Below, one piece after another: positions 51,891 to 62,960 of a stretch of DNA of 64,000 nucleotides (the first letter of the stretch is position 1; each line of letters begins with the position of its first letter). A program made the translations under genes and the position numbers. Source of the stretch: Pyxicephalus adspersus (taxonomy: Eukaryota; Chordata; Amphibia; Anura; Pyxicephalidae). The DNA lies in NCBI RefSeq assembly GCF_032062135.1, contig NC_092861.1:116755365-116819364 (forward strand), in the 5' to 3' direction. A model generated the notes under the pieces. It was not told where the DNA came from and did no database searches. It worked only from the letters and a program-made list of their open reading frames with translations.

Positions 51891-52779
51891 CTTCTGGGAT
51901 AGAAAATAAGATACATTTCTATAATAAAGAACTAAATTCTAGAAGACAAAAAAGAAAACAGTCAGAGTGCAAGTAACTAGTCAGCAGTATTGCCTGTGGT
52001 CTCCCTGTAGCTGTTTTTTTACTGACTTACCATGCCTAGTTCTGTACTGTGCGTTGTGTGGAGACATTCATCTGTTTTAGAAGCAAGTTATTGCTTTCTG
52101 ATGTCTCTGAGCATACAACAGGAATAACAGTGAGCAGCACAGCACTGATATAGCCAAATCTCTTTCCAAATCACCAAAGCCTAGCAATCACAGACAGAAG
52201 TGGCCTAGATTACCACTGCAGTTACACAGCTAGAGTGCCTAGGCACATTCACATACCAGGGGGTACAATGCTATTTCTCAGGTGGAAAGCAAAAGTTAGA
52301 TTGTCCAGGGTACTGCTTAGGCAAGTTTAACACTTACAGATGTTCCCCATGACAAAACACATCTTGAGTATTTAAGATAATTTTACAGTAACGCAGGCAG
52401 CAAAAAACTGAAAGTGTTTTAAACCCTATCCAGAAACTCAAATAAAATGTTTGTATTTTAGATAAACTTTTACTGATGGTGCTTCCTGGTATAGAGAGCT
52501 AAGATAATTAAACAATTGTTGTAATGTGTTAGATTACGTTGTCTAAGCAGTCGTATCCTGGATTGCAGAGAGGTACATTTTTTAATAACTTGATATCTGA
52601 CATAATCACAAGACTGCTGGACTTTTTAACCTTTTCACTTGTCATTTGATTTCTCTCTTGCTGTGCAATAAAAAAAATCTTTGGCTTAAAATAACAGACT
52701 TAGGAGGCCCTTTTACTTCCAGTCTATTGCAAGAGCATCTTCTTACAAAATTTATATTGCTCTGCATTCCTCAGGACTC
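51891..52779. other. Intergenic sequence, nothing recognised
   Basis: No gene or repeat recognised. Confidence 0.5.
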
Positions 52780-52925
52780 GGCTCTATTTAGGGAATCAAA
52801 CATTTCCTCATATATTTCCTCATGGGAATTTTCCAGCTCCATGTATTTCAATGGCAGTAATTGATTCCCACCAGGGGATGTTTGAGGGAATGTCTGATTC
52901 CCTGTTTTATAATCAGAGTCCTATG
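52780..52925. repeat. Dispersed repeat (TCCATGTATTTCAATGGCAG family)
   Basis: Shares GCTCCATGTATTTCAATGGC and TGATTCCCACCAGGGGATG with 44519-44650 and 62819-62960; outer ends GGGAATCAAACATT / AATGTCTGATTCCC are inverted. Confidence 0.6.
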
Positions 52926-53095
52926 TAGAAGGATGGTATTGTCATCCTTGTCTATGTGCCACAGGTGGAAGAAGGGATCCAGTAAGTGTAAGTGGACCTT
53001 CTATTTGAGTGGAAGGCACTCCTAAATTAAAAAAAAGCCAAACATATTAAAAATAATTAAACTTTAAAAAATAATAATTTTTAAACAATCTATGT

Positions 53096-53385
53096 CAGCG
53101 ATCATCAACCGGTGTTCTGTGGGACCCTGACCCTGCTGGGGGGGGCGCACCAGCCAGAGCCACAGACCACGTCTCCCGTATGCATCGCAGGCTCTGTTCG
53201 GTGGGTTGTCACTCTGGACACAACCGGCCCACTCCCCCATCGCAGGCTCAGACTTGTGATGGCAGAGTGGGTGGGTTCTGGGGAAAGTTTCTTTCCCTTT
53301 GAGTGACACACGGCTCCCAGCGCATGCACGGTATGGAGTGTGTAAATTTAGTGGTCCGTGAGGTCCAAAAGGTTGGTGACCACTA
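53096..53385. mobile_element. hAT-type MITE, 290 bp, with perfect 8-bp target duplication
   Basis: Ends CAGCGATCATCAACC and reverse TAGTGGTCACCAACC, flanked by ATCTATGT (53088-53095 and 53386-53393). Unusually GC-rich interior. Related termini to the 692-bp element at 16245. Confidence 0.9.
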
Positions 53386-53447
53386 ATCTATGTGTTATTG
53401 GAAATATATTGCTTTTGTATATTGTCCTGAAGACACACCAGGAAGTA

Positions 53448-53622
53448 CTAATAATAATATTATTAATAATAATATTAATAAAAAAATATTAAACAGGATA
53501 TATATAGCGCCAACATATTACATAGTGCTGTACAGTAAAAAGGGGTTGCAAATGTCAGACAGATACTGAAAGTGACACAGGAGGAGGAGAGGACCCTGCC
53601 CAGAAGAGCTTACAATTTAAGA
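53448..53622 (-). repeat. L2 3' end fragment with (ATT)n tail
   Basis: ATT/AAT repeats, then AAACAGGATATATATAGCGC, AAAGGGGTTGCAAATGTCAG and AGAAGAGCTTACAATTTAAG. Confidence 0.8.
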
Positions 53623-55565
53623 AGTAAGATAAAATCTCTCCAAAGTGAGGTGGGCTGTTTGATTGCCCTCTTACACAGCTGTCATTGCAATGAGTTTTCT
53701 TTTTTGTAAGCTTTTCCCTCTTTCGAGAAACATTTTTAGAATTTACACGCTATTAGAAATTTGGTAAATTAACACTTGCTAATAACTAACTCTCAATCTA
53801 AAGATTACTGAATGGAATGATTAGGTCTATCAGTGCTTTAAACAGAGGCCGTTATGATGCTACCATTTTTCTGAAGAAGGGGTAAAGCCCCAAAATCAAT
53901 GTCAATGCTATCAATTGGATTGTCTCATGTTTGTTAGTGGACCTCAGGGGGAAGCCTGAGGGTTGTCTGACTGACACAGATAACGATGAGAACCCACCCG
54001 TGTACCTAATGTGTCTCACAACTGCTTCTGGCACTGACTTAGAGGGTTGATAGATTTCTGTCTTCTTAGAGGTGACCAAGCTGCTTGGGTAAATGAGTTT
54101 CCAACATGTCTCTTTTCTACATTCATATGTGTGTGCAATTTTGTGTATGCACGTTTAGAAAACAAATGAATACATCTGTACATCACAATAATGCTCACAA
54201 TATCCCATAAAAAACACTGACTGTTATAATTCCAGATCTCCGTCAGAGACATCTGTTTAGGAAATGGCCACCTACACAAGTGGGGTAGAAGAGTACAGGT
54301 CCAGGTCATCATAGAATTAAGAGGTTTGAGAGAAGTCATATAAATTTCTAATAAATCTTTTAGGGAAATTCCCACACGTCATTGGGAATGAAAAAAAAAC
54401 CTTCAGATGACTAAACCGAAGAATAGTAAGAAAAAAAATTAAAGAATTGTTATTTTGTTTTTTTTTTTATTTTAAATACAATACATCTTGTAGAGCCCAT
54501 CCCTGGAAATAATTGCCCTTCAGTCAAAAAGTTTATTTCTGGGAAGATATAAAAGACACATAATTATGCAGTTTTGTAATCACTTAAACATCATTAAAGT
54601 GGCAGTACAGCCTGGTATAACATACAATATAAATCTCTCAACTACTTAGTGCCCATATAGTTATCCCAAAAGTACAGACATCTGTGTAAAAACACAATCC
54701 CCACCTATTTCACAGGACAATAGTGCAGCCATATTGAAGGGTAGGTCATATCCTGTGCAGTGGGAGAGCTGTATATGTAAAAAAGAAGCATTTTGGTTTT
54801 GCTGTCATTTCATCTGGTACTGCAATCTTCTAGGTTTGTTTTTCTACAATTACAAGCCTATCTTTTGCATACATCAAAGAAACTTTTATAAATCTGGTAC
54901 ACTTCCAGCCTCCCTGGAACAATAATCCAAAGTAAGTTTAACCCTTTCAATTATTTTTTTAAAGGTTTTGTTCCTAAATGTAAAAATGCTGTAGCAAATC
55001 TATTGTAACAGAAGGAAAATGTTGACTATGATGATGAAATGATATTGATTATCAGATTAAGGACATCTTGTGACACATAAACAAGTACTGCAGGGGAGAT
55101 CTGTGCGGGTATTTTTTTCTTTTTTTGGGTATCCATTTTACTTTGTTGTCTTTGGCCATCCTTACACTTTACTATTGTCTGAAGATAATCATCCATCATT
55201 AGAGTTTGTTTTTTTTATTGAACCTGATTTTTTTTACACCTTCTGTGTTTATTTGACTCTTACAGGGGATTTTTTTACAATATTTGCATTTCCTAATTGT
55301 ATGAGCCAGAGAGGTCCAAAAAAAGGAATATTATAGTAATAGATGTGAGCTTTCCTCTGAGGAGGTAAACGCCCTCAGAATATTTGGAAAACAATCTGAC
55401 ATAATTATCAGACAAGCAAAAAAAAAAAGGGGAGTGTGGCCTGTAGTCTAGGAGTGGGATGACTAATTTCAGACAGTTATTAACTATTCACTGGCACAAA
55501 AACATTGAAGGATTTGTTTAGGGTCCCACTCAAATGTTGCACTTTAAATTAGGTCTAGACATCCT
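53623..55565. other. Intergenic sequence, mostly unassigned
   Basis: Contains the weak hammerhead-like relic at 53871-53895. Another CTCTGAGGAGGTAAACGCCC sequence near 55355 has a similar look. No gene. Overlapping minus-strand ORFs at 53852-54375 have no recognisable domain. Confidence 0.45.
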
Positions 55566-55746
55566 GGGCCTGATTTATTAAAGCTCTCCAAGACGATAGA
55601 CTATAATGGGTGAACCCGGTTCATCCACCAAATCTAGAATGGATTTGGTCCAGGATTGAAAACATTTGCCACATAATAGCAAATATATTAAAGAGATCCA
55701 TCAGGTTTGCTGGATCTCCCATGATAGTCTATAGTCTTGGAGAGCC
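55566..55746. mobile_element. Palindromic MITE, GGCCTGATTTATTAAAGC family, copy D
   Basis: GGGCCTGATTTATTAAAGCT, then GACTATAATGGGTGAACCC and mirrored TGATAGTCTATAGTCTTGGA; the last bases of the right end are lost. Confidence 0.7.
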
Positions 55747-55918
55747 AATTGCATTTTGTACATTCATGCAACGTGTAAGTCAAACACTGTCAGGTATATT
55801 TATTACCTTTATTTATTTAGTGCCGACATATTACACAGTGCTTTACAAAGGCCTTTCACTAACTGTCCCTCAATATTATGTCACTACCTCAGTCATATGT
55901 CACTAACACAGTCTAAGG

Positions 55919-56514
55919 CAGGGGTGGAAAACTCAAATACACAATGGGCCAAAATTAAAAACTTAGACAAAGTCGGGGGCCAAACTTGAAACTGAAATAG
56001 CTCCGCTAGTACAATTCCCTGCGTCAAGAAAACAGTTAAATGCGGGGCTTAATGTAATAAGTGGCTGGAACTCCCTCTTCACTGAAATAGCACCGCTACT
56101 ACAATTCCCTGCGTCTATAAAACATTCCAAAGCGGGGCCACGCATAGGTAGAGAGGCCGTTGGTTTATAGACGTGAGTGATGCCGCTACTACAACTCCTG
56201 GCATTGCTTGCGTCTATAAAACAGTCCAATGCGGGGCCACCCATAGGTAGAGAGGCTGCTGGTCTAAAGACCCGAGTGATGCCGCTACTACAATTCCCAG
56301 CATTATTTGCATCTATAAAATTGTCCAATGCAGGGCCATTTATAGGCAGAGAGGCCGCTGGTCTATAGATGCAAGTGATGCCAGGAATTGTAGTAGCGGC
56401 GCTATTTCAATGCAGCGGCAGGCCAGCTGCAATTCATATTGAAGATTCCTTTGGGGGCCAAAAAAAAAAGGACGTTTCAGGCCAGATTTAGCCAGTGGGC
56501 CAGAGAAACCCCTG
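55919..56514. mobile_element. hAT-type element with internal tandem array, 596 bp
   Basis: Ends CAGGGGTGGAAAACTCAAA and reverse CAGGGGTTTCTCTGGCCC, flanked by GTCTAAGG (55911-55918 and 56515-56522). Inside, a module beginning CCGCTACTACAA(T/C)TCC starts at 56093, 56183 and 56282 (90 and 99 bp apart), each with GTCTATAAAAC.. and GGGGCCA...TAGGTAGAGAGGC. An expanded relative of the 309-bp element at 51574. Confidence 0.9.
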
Positions 56515-58269
56515 GTCTAAGGCCAATTTTGAGGGGAAGCCAATTAACTTACCTCCATGTTTTTGGGAAACAAGAGATTCAGGAGGAAAACCATAAACAC
56601 AAGAAAGAACATAGAAACTATGCTTTTAGATAGGCGCCTATATAAAGAGCTGAAATCAGTTAACTCTTTCTGAACCTGAAAATATTAGGTCATTTTAAAA
56701 TATGCTTATTTCTCAGCTAATTTATATGTTTGAAACATTTGAACAGCCCAAACTTTTTTATTTAGGGCTATGTGAAAGAGTGCTATTTGAAAGAATGATT
56801 TTAGGAGAACAGTGATTTTTAATGCAAGCTGTGTCAAGCACACAGAGATGCGCAGCTCAGAGCGCACAAGCATTTCAATGCTGGATGAATATGCCAGCGT
56901 CTTCTCTTTGGCTGAAAAATGATTGATAAATAGGTTTTTGGAGTCTGATTTCAGATCGCAAATATGTTCGCGGGAGCGAGTTTCCGATTTTGCTTGATGA
57001 ATCAGGCTCCCCATGTAGATAGTGGTATGTGTTACTTCTCACAGGCACCATCCAACTCCCTTGATCGATTCCTTCGTTTACTTTTCATTCCAGGAAGACT
57101 AAGCAATCTTTGTTCTGGCATCATCCTTACTCAGAATCTATTTTCTGGACCATAATTCTGGCTCAGATGTGATATTATTATGTAAATCCTGGTATCTGGG
57201 CAATTCTTAGTTGTGTTCAATAATGAGCCCCTGCTGTTGCATATCACACTGTGACATGCATGTTACAATTTTGCAATCTGATCACTGGGGAAGGACTAAA
57301 GAAACACTTTAGCCTTCCTGAAGCAGGCCAATGGCATCACTGATAAGCTGTTTTATAATGAAACTGCTGTATAATATGACATTTCAGGATTTTATTCTAA
57401 CAGATACTGCAGTTACTTGATTGTCCACTTTATACTAAATGTGGCTTTTCCAAATCTTTTTATTATGGAGAAACCTTTGAAATAGCTTTCAGGTCCCAGA
57501 GGAACCCTTGCTACCATTACTATATCTATAACAGTACACTAGCATGGTGGTCAGTAGGAAGAATGCCTCTTACATTAGTGAGAGGAATGTCACCCTCACA
57601 GATAGCCAAACAGATCATTGGTGTCACTTAAATTGACTTAAGAGGTACTAACTGCTCATTGCTCAAAGAACCCCTAACAACCTCTGGAGGAACCCTGGTT
57701 GAAAAGCACAGTCTAATGGATTGTGGTATCTCTAAGCAAATTACCAAAAGAGAATAGCATTTTTGTTCAGAGATTTCTCTTAACTTTCATCTTTTTTTTT
57801 AATCACGTTCCCAAAAATTACAAAAGCCTTTTACACCTTCAGGTAGGTTCCCCATGGGGGTATGAGTAGTTTAATGAATCCTTGCTATATTGTTTTTTTT
57901 CTTCATCCATTAGTCAAAAAATCAGCTTTTATTGTACATTTATGACACATAATGAAAGTAATGTTTTACTACAAATAGAAACTGGGTCATTTTATTTGCT
58001 GCTACATAGAAATAAAAGCCTGGTGTCCACCTGTTGGAGCTTTGTAAAAGACTAATGGGATCTCTAGAAACCTCAAGTGCTCCAAATGAAAGCAGATTGA
58101 GGAATTTGTGTATCCTCCTTAGCAATATGTATAGTATTGATTGGGTAATTCAGCCATAAATATCAGGTTGCTTTCTTTATCCTATATCCAGGAAAGATTC
58201 TAACATACCCTCTGCACAACCTAGGATGAGCTATGCAAATGTTTGTTGTGCTCTCCAGGTTTAACACAT
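56515..58269. other. Intergenic sequence, partly dispersed repeat
   Basis: A repeat at 57480-57720 (GCATGGTGGTCAGTAGGAAG, GAATGTCACCCTCAC, GGAACCCTGGTTGAAAAG) matches 20035-20190. No gene. Confidence 0.5.
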
Positions 58270-58489
58270 TTGGCATGATTTATTAAAGCTCTCCATTGCT
58301 GGAGAAAATATACTTTCATCAGTGAAGCTGGGTGATCCAGCAAACCTGGAAAAGATTTCTTCATTTGGTATTTGCAAACAGGTGTTTGGAATCCTGGACC
58401 AGATCCATTTTAGGTTTGCTGGATCACACAGCTTCATTGATAAAAGCGTATCCTCTCCAGCCTTGGAGAGCTGTAATAAATCAGGCCCA
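58270..58489. mobile_element. Palindromic MITE, GGCCTGATTTATTAAAGC family, copy E
   Basis: Ends TGGCATGATTTATTAAAGCT and GAGCTGTAATAAATCAGGCCC; internal arms AGCTGGGTGATCCAGCAAAC / GTTTGCTGGATCACACAGCT. Confidence 0.85.
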
Positions 58490-60247
58490 CTGACAGAAAT
58501 AATACAGATCCATATATGTACTAGGTAAATTGGAATATTTTAATCTTGTTCCTAACACAGAAATCTATTTATATCATATAAACTCATATTTATAATTTTA
58601 TTTTTGTACTATTGACACTAAAAACATCTCTGATGTAATTGGACATGGCTCTAGGTAATATACATGTATTGCTAACATCCAAGCAAATAGTTACAGTAAA
58701 GAAAAAATTAAAATACTCACTGCATATAAAATATTTGCAATGTTCTTTGGTCACTCGTGTGATCCAGACATCCAGACTATGATAGTGGTTTGTTCTTGGG
58801 TTTGGGTATTCTTTAGCAGAAGGATGGCTTTTTCTTTAACCATTTACTTGCAATTTTCAGATCATGTTGGCCTCAGCTGGGAATAAAAGTCATTTTTGTT
58901 GGTTGTAAATAAAGATCCTGATATTGGAACATTATATGAATAAACTAATCCTGGTCTGTGCAATGCATTGGAACCTTGACTGCTGACTGTCCCTCCCAGT
59001 GTGGATGCTGCTCAGTACAAAATCCCAGAACAAAAACTTTAAGCCATATTTAGGCTTATATTGCTTTTGAATATGAAAAATTTAATCATTTTTGGTTGAC
59101 ACAATTTGACAAAATAGAGTTTTATAAATGCCCAGATATTTTTTTTTTTTGTTATCTTAATCCCCTCTCTTGTTGGTTTTAATTTTTTTCTACTTTTTAC
59201 TCTTGTTGTTACTCTGTATTTGATGAAAAAAATGTCTAGAGTTTAGTTTGATGCACCAATCTCTCCCCAAATCATTACTACAGTGACAACAGTACAGGCA
59301 ATTTATGGTGATTACAAGTATCTGTGTCAGTCTTCAGAATGATGCTATTGTCATAAGGACAATAGCATCATTCTGAAGACTGACACATTCTGAGGCTCTG
59401 ACATAAGGAACCAAACTAGTTAAATGAACCCTTTACATATTTGCCCAACTCCCCCGAAAAAACAATGGCTTTGATCAGGGCCGAGAAGAGTCCTGGGGTC
59501 AGGCTGCTGTGATGTCTTCAGGAGGCGATGTACAGCACCCTGCTGGCCCCTTCCACCAGCCATGATCTACTTGCATCATATACAGAGGCACCACGACCCA
59601 GTAATGTCACCGGATCTAAAAGTAAATGTTTTATATAACAATACCATTAGCATGCTGATGAGGAGGGAAAGGAATCAGAGGCAAAATATTAGCAGATTAA
59701 GCTCCAGCTTCATCTAAAATAATTGACAGGCCTGCAGTAACCATGCCGTGCGTCCTCCAGGCAAATCCTCCTCATATTCAGTCAACACAAATCCAAAGGA
59801 AATAATAGGATTTTGCCTAGATCACTGTGACAAATGCAAATGAGCAAATCCCATCGGATATGAACATCAGCAGCAGTTTTTAAGTATACTGTATCATGAC
59901 CTGCTGGATAAACAATTCATGTGAGCAGGCTGAGCGCTCAGAAATCTGCCTGCAGAAAAATTCTAGTAGATGTAAACCTAAATGAATGACAAGGTCCAGT
60001 TATCAATGGTTTCAAGATTTACACATAAGATTTAGTTAGAAAACTGTGTGAATCTTGTATGAATTGTGGGTGGAAACACTGATATAATCCCAAGTTCGAT
60101 AAAAATCAAAGATTTAGAAAGTTAGCAACAACAAGATAAGGAGGCTACAATTAGAAAAAGTGACCGTTATTTTCTGTGGTGAAAATGAAGATTTTTATTC
60201 TTGTGCTAAAGCTTGTGAAATAAGTTTAATGCATCCTAAACAATTGC

Positions 60248-60248
<1 letters not shown>
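58490..60248. other. Intergenic sequence with a perfect hairpin
   Basis: No gene recognised. The only outstanding structure is the inverted repeat at 59323-59387. Confidence 0.5.
59323..59387. repeat. Perfect 30-bp inverted repeat with 5-nt loop
   Basis: Arms 59323-59352 and 59358-59387 are exact reverse complements (TGTGTCAGTCTTCAGAATGA.. / ..TCATTCTGAAGACTGACACA) around loop ATAAG. Pairing stops abruptly on the outer side. I see no flanking target duplication and no other copy. Confidence 0.95.

Positions 60249-60288
<40 letters not shown>
60249..60288. repeat. (AT)n microsatellite
   Basis: About 20 uninterrupted AT units. Confidence 0.9.
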
Positions 60289-60291
<3 letters not shown>

Positions 60292-60330
60292 TATGTATAT
60301 CATAAATCAATCTAAATATAAACTGCAGTA

Positions 60331-60762
60331 CAGGTAGTCCCCCGAGTTACATACGAGATAGGGACTGTAGGTTTGTTCTTAAGTTGAATTTGTATGTAAG
60401 TCGGAACAGGTACTTTTGTTTTATTAAATGTAATTAGGACAGATGTTTGTATATATATTGTACATATTATTAGGCAGTGTGGTGTCAGTTACGGTACAAA
60501 ATCTTCACTGTGAGTTAATCACAAGACAAAAAAAAAAGCCTAGACATTCATTAAACTCCTGGAGCAAGCTGTGTTTTGATATAAAAAAAGAAACAACTGC
60601 AGAGTTTGTCTTGGTCATAAAAAAGTTACAAGAGCTTGCAGAACAGCAAAAGATTTCTTTTACAAGTCATGCAAACTGCCCCCTCAAGCTTCGGAGCAGG
60701 GAAGCCAGATCTTATCTAGGAGCCGTCTGTATGTCAGATGTCCTTAACCTGGGGACTGCCTG
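60331..60762. mobile_element. TA-flanked CAGGTAGTCCCC (Tigger-like) element, 432 bp
   Basis: Left CAGGTAGTCCCCCGAGTTAC and right reverse CAGGCAGTCCCCAGGTTAAG, flanked by TA (60329-60330, 60763-60764). The internal open frame is not transposase-like. Related fragment at 13486-13745. Confidence 0.75.
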
Positions 60763-60804
60763 TACCTATTTTTACCTAAAATTAGTCAAACTACATTGAC
60801 ACAG

Positions 60805-61235
60805 GTATAAACCTAGGGCACAAACTGCAGCTGTCACTGCTAACATTCAAAACAGTAATCAATAGATATGACAACAAAATTAATTTTAACTATTTTTTTA
60901 AATATTTATATAAAAGGTAAAAAAATAAAATCACATGAGTGATTTATCTTTTTTCTTTTACAGGTTTAAGTATTTTGTACATTTAGATTTAATAGGATAT
61001 GTCACCGGTTCTCAACTGACCTTTTGTGCATTGTTGGCCACCAGTAGATGGTGCTATGTCCTCATATAAACTTTGTTACAAACAGCTTCTCTTTGACAGC
61101 TCTGATCTATCAAACCTAAAACACATGCAGTTCCAGAACAGGCCACTAGGTGTCATCCAAGTATAAACAGATTATTTTTCAAATGGCAATTTGAGGGCAT
61201 TGAAAAGAAGAATTCCTGGTTTATACTCGAGTACA
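60805..61235. mobile_element. Repeat with TATACTCGAGTA end, copy 2
   Basis: ATAAACCTAGGGCACAAACT, AAAATAAAATCACATGAG, TTACAGGTTTAAGTATTTTG and final GGTTTATACTCGAGTAC parallel 13220-14125. A near-CTCF core CCAGTAGATGGTGC lies at about 61041. Confidence 0.6.
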
Positions 61236-61253
61236 AATAAAACACACAGTATG

Positions 61254-61255
<2 letters not shown>

Positions 61256-61310
<55 letters not shown>
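61256..61310. repeat. (AT)n microsatellite
   Basis: About 27 AT units, directly downstream of the element at 60805-61235. Confidence 0.92.
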
Positions 61311-61312
<2 letters not shown>

Positions 61313-62039
61313 CTCATTTCCTATGAGCCCAGCCTGTCATTTACATGGCTGCAGGCTGAGCTCCAAGACTGAGCGGTGGTCAGATAGCATTGTGTGAGTG
61401 GGACTACCTGCTCCCCGCCACCTCCAGAAGAATCTCATGTGATGTCCCCACACCTGCTGTAAAAATGTATGCATACAGCTGACAGGAGGATTGCTTTAGG
61501 AATGGGAAGACGCAGTTTTGCTTTAAATCGGCAAAACACATTGCTATACTTTACAACAATAAGTGTTTATTATATTACATTGTGAAAAGTTCATCTTCTG
61601 CCAGCAGCTATAAAGTTGCTTTCTGTCAGTAAACTGTAATCTGTATGCAGAGGTCGGACACGCCCCCACTTAAGCCAAAAATCCCCAATCAGCAGGCAGA
61701 ATGGGCTACAGAGCTACAGGTCCCAATGCTGGAGCTCTGCAGAGAGACCACTGTTTTCAGTAGTAATTTCACAAGTAATGCAAACATCCCAGTCTGCATG
61801 TTGCACAGGCTTTTTTACTAAAAGAATAAATACAATATGACACTGACATGCTTTAAAGGATTGGTAAAGCTTTAATAAATGCTGAAGATATAAAAGATCC
61901 ACATATAAGATTCTAGTAATTGTGTTTAGTTCTGTTTTATTATCTCATTCATAGCAGTATATGAATAGAAGACTCCCCCCACCCCCCCATCACATCTTGC
62001 TGCACTCTCAGCCCTGACTCACCCCTCCTTACTGGCTGT
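61311..62039. other. Intergenic sequence upstream of the second promoter
   Basis: No gene or named repeat recognised; a C-rich patch at 61974-61988. Confidence 0.5.
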
Positions 62040-62250
62040 TGCAGTCACCACCAGGGGGCAGTGCGCATGCGCCAGAAACGGTCCTCCATCCTTCCTCAGC
62101 CCCGCCCTTTCCCTCGGTGCCGTTAGGCTCAGGCTGCTGGGTTAATTCCAGTGATTGGAGCGGGATGGTTGTCGGGCCGCGGATTCTATGTAAAACTCTT
62201 TAGAGCTGTCATTGGGCGGAGGACACGCGTGGCGGCTTGCGGGCGGTGAG
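62040..62250 (+). promoter_or_regulatory. CpG-rich promoter with CTCF, NRF1, GC and CCAAT sites; probable first exon
   Basis: A local CpG island contains CCACCAGGGGGCAG (62048-62061, CTCF core), GCGCATGCGC (about 62063-62072, perfect NRF1 palindrome), CCCCGCCC near 62101, and inverted CCAAT boxes (ATTGG) near 62154 and 62212. A donor-like GGGCG|GTGAGT places a possible exon end at 62245. No coding frame is evident, so it may be a 5' UTR exon of a rightward gene. In other vertebrates the gene divergent from EGLN1 is TSNAX; that is a synteny guess only. Confidence 0.55.
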
Positions 62251-62640
62251 TGAAAATAATGCGCTGTTGGCCTTTACCGGCCCGTGTGACACTCGGGGGC
62301 TCCCCCGGGTCATGTGTGCAACATATCGGGTTCCGAGCAGTCTTTGTACCGGCGGGTGAGGGCACCTCGTAGTGACAGCATGGAATCCGCTACTTGATCC
62401 ATCTTTGTTATAGAACAAAGCAGAGCGCTGAGTGATGCCCATGCTGTTCACACATCAGCACTGCCCTGTATAGGAAGCTTCATGTGTGATGGTAAACATG
62501 ATGAGACCTATTCATCATCATCATGACATGTCCTTCCTGTGGTACCATGCATGCCATACACATCTCTATTTATTTCATTCATTACCATGATTGGCATGGC
62601 AGTGCCAGGGTCATCGGCTAATATTCTTTATATCTCCCTA

Positions 62641-62706
62641 CATTCATCAATGCTCATTTCTACATTCATCAATGCTCATTTCCACATTCATCAATGCTCA
62701 CTTCCA
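62641..62706. repeat. 22-bp tandem repeat, three units
   Basis: CATTCATCAATGCTCATTTC plus two variable bases, three times in a row (62641, 62663, 62685) with only one to two substitutions. Confidence 0.92.
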
Positions 62707-62818
62707 CCCTATAACCACCAATCCCTCTCCTATTCCATGTCTGGCGGTCATATTGCTGGGTTATTACAGAACAATGGGCCTACTATAGGGAAGAAGTGTC
62801 TGATCATAGCAATCACAT

Positions 62819-62960
62819 TGGGGTGTGTTTATAAAGCGGTGAATCTGCCATACAGCAACATTCGCTTCCGGGTCCATGTGTTTTCACTGGCGGTGATTGA
62901 TTCTCCACCAAAGAATAGTGAATGTCAGATTCACTGATTTAATAATAGAATCCATTGTTT
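62819..62960. mobile_element. MITE of the TCCATGTGTTT family
   Basis: GTGAATCTGCCATACAGCAA and AATGTCAGATTCACTGATTT ends are inverted around GGTCCATGTGTTTTCACTGG; relatives at 44519 and 52780. Confidence 0.65.

Noticed and set aside
55963..56328. 121-residue minus-strand frame with repeated FIDA..CSSGI..ASLPMRGPAL units
   Set aside because: The periodicity comes from tandem DNA modules inside a non-autonomous hAT element bounded by an 8-bp target duplication; no transposase or other family resemblance.
60443..60799. 118-residue + strand frame
   Set aside because: Lies inside a 432-bp TA-flanked non-autonomous element and lacks transposase motifs.
62641..62706. Possible CRISPR-like repeat array
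   Set aside because: Units are contiguous without spacers; eukaryotic context.
62539..62937. 132-residue + strand frame near the orphan promoter
   Set aside because: Covers a 22-bp tandem repeat and a MITE; no domain and no splice context.
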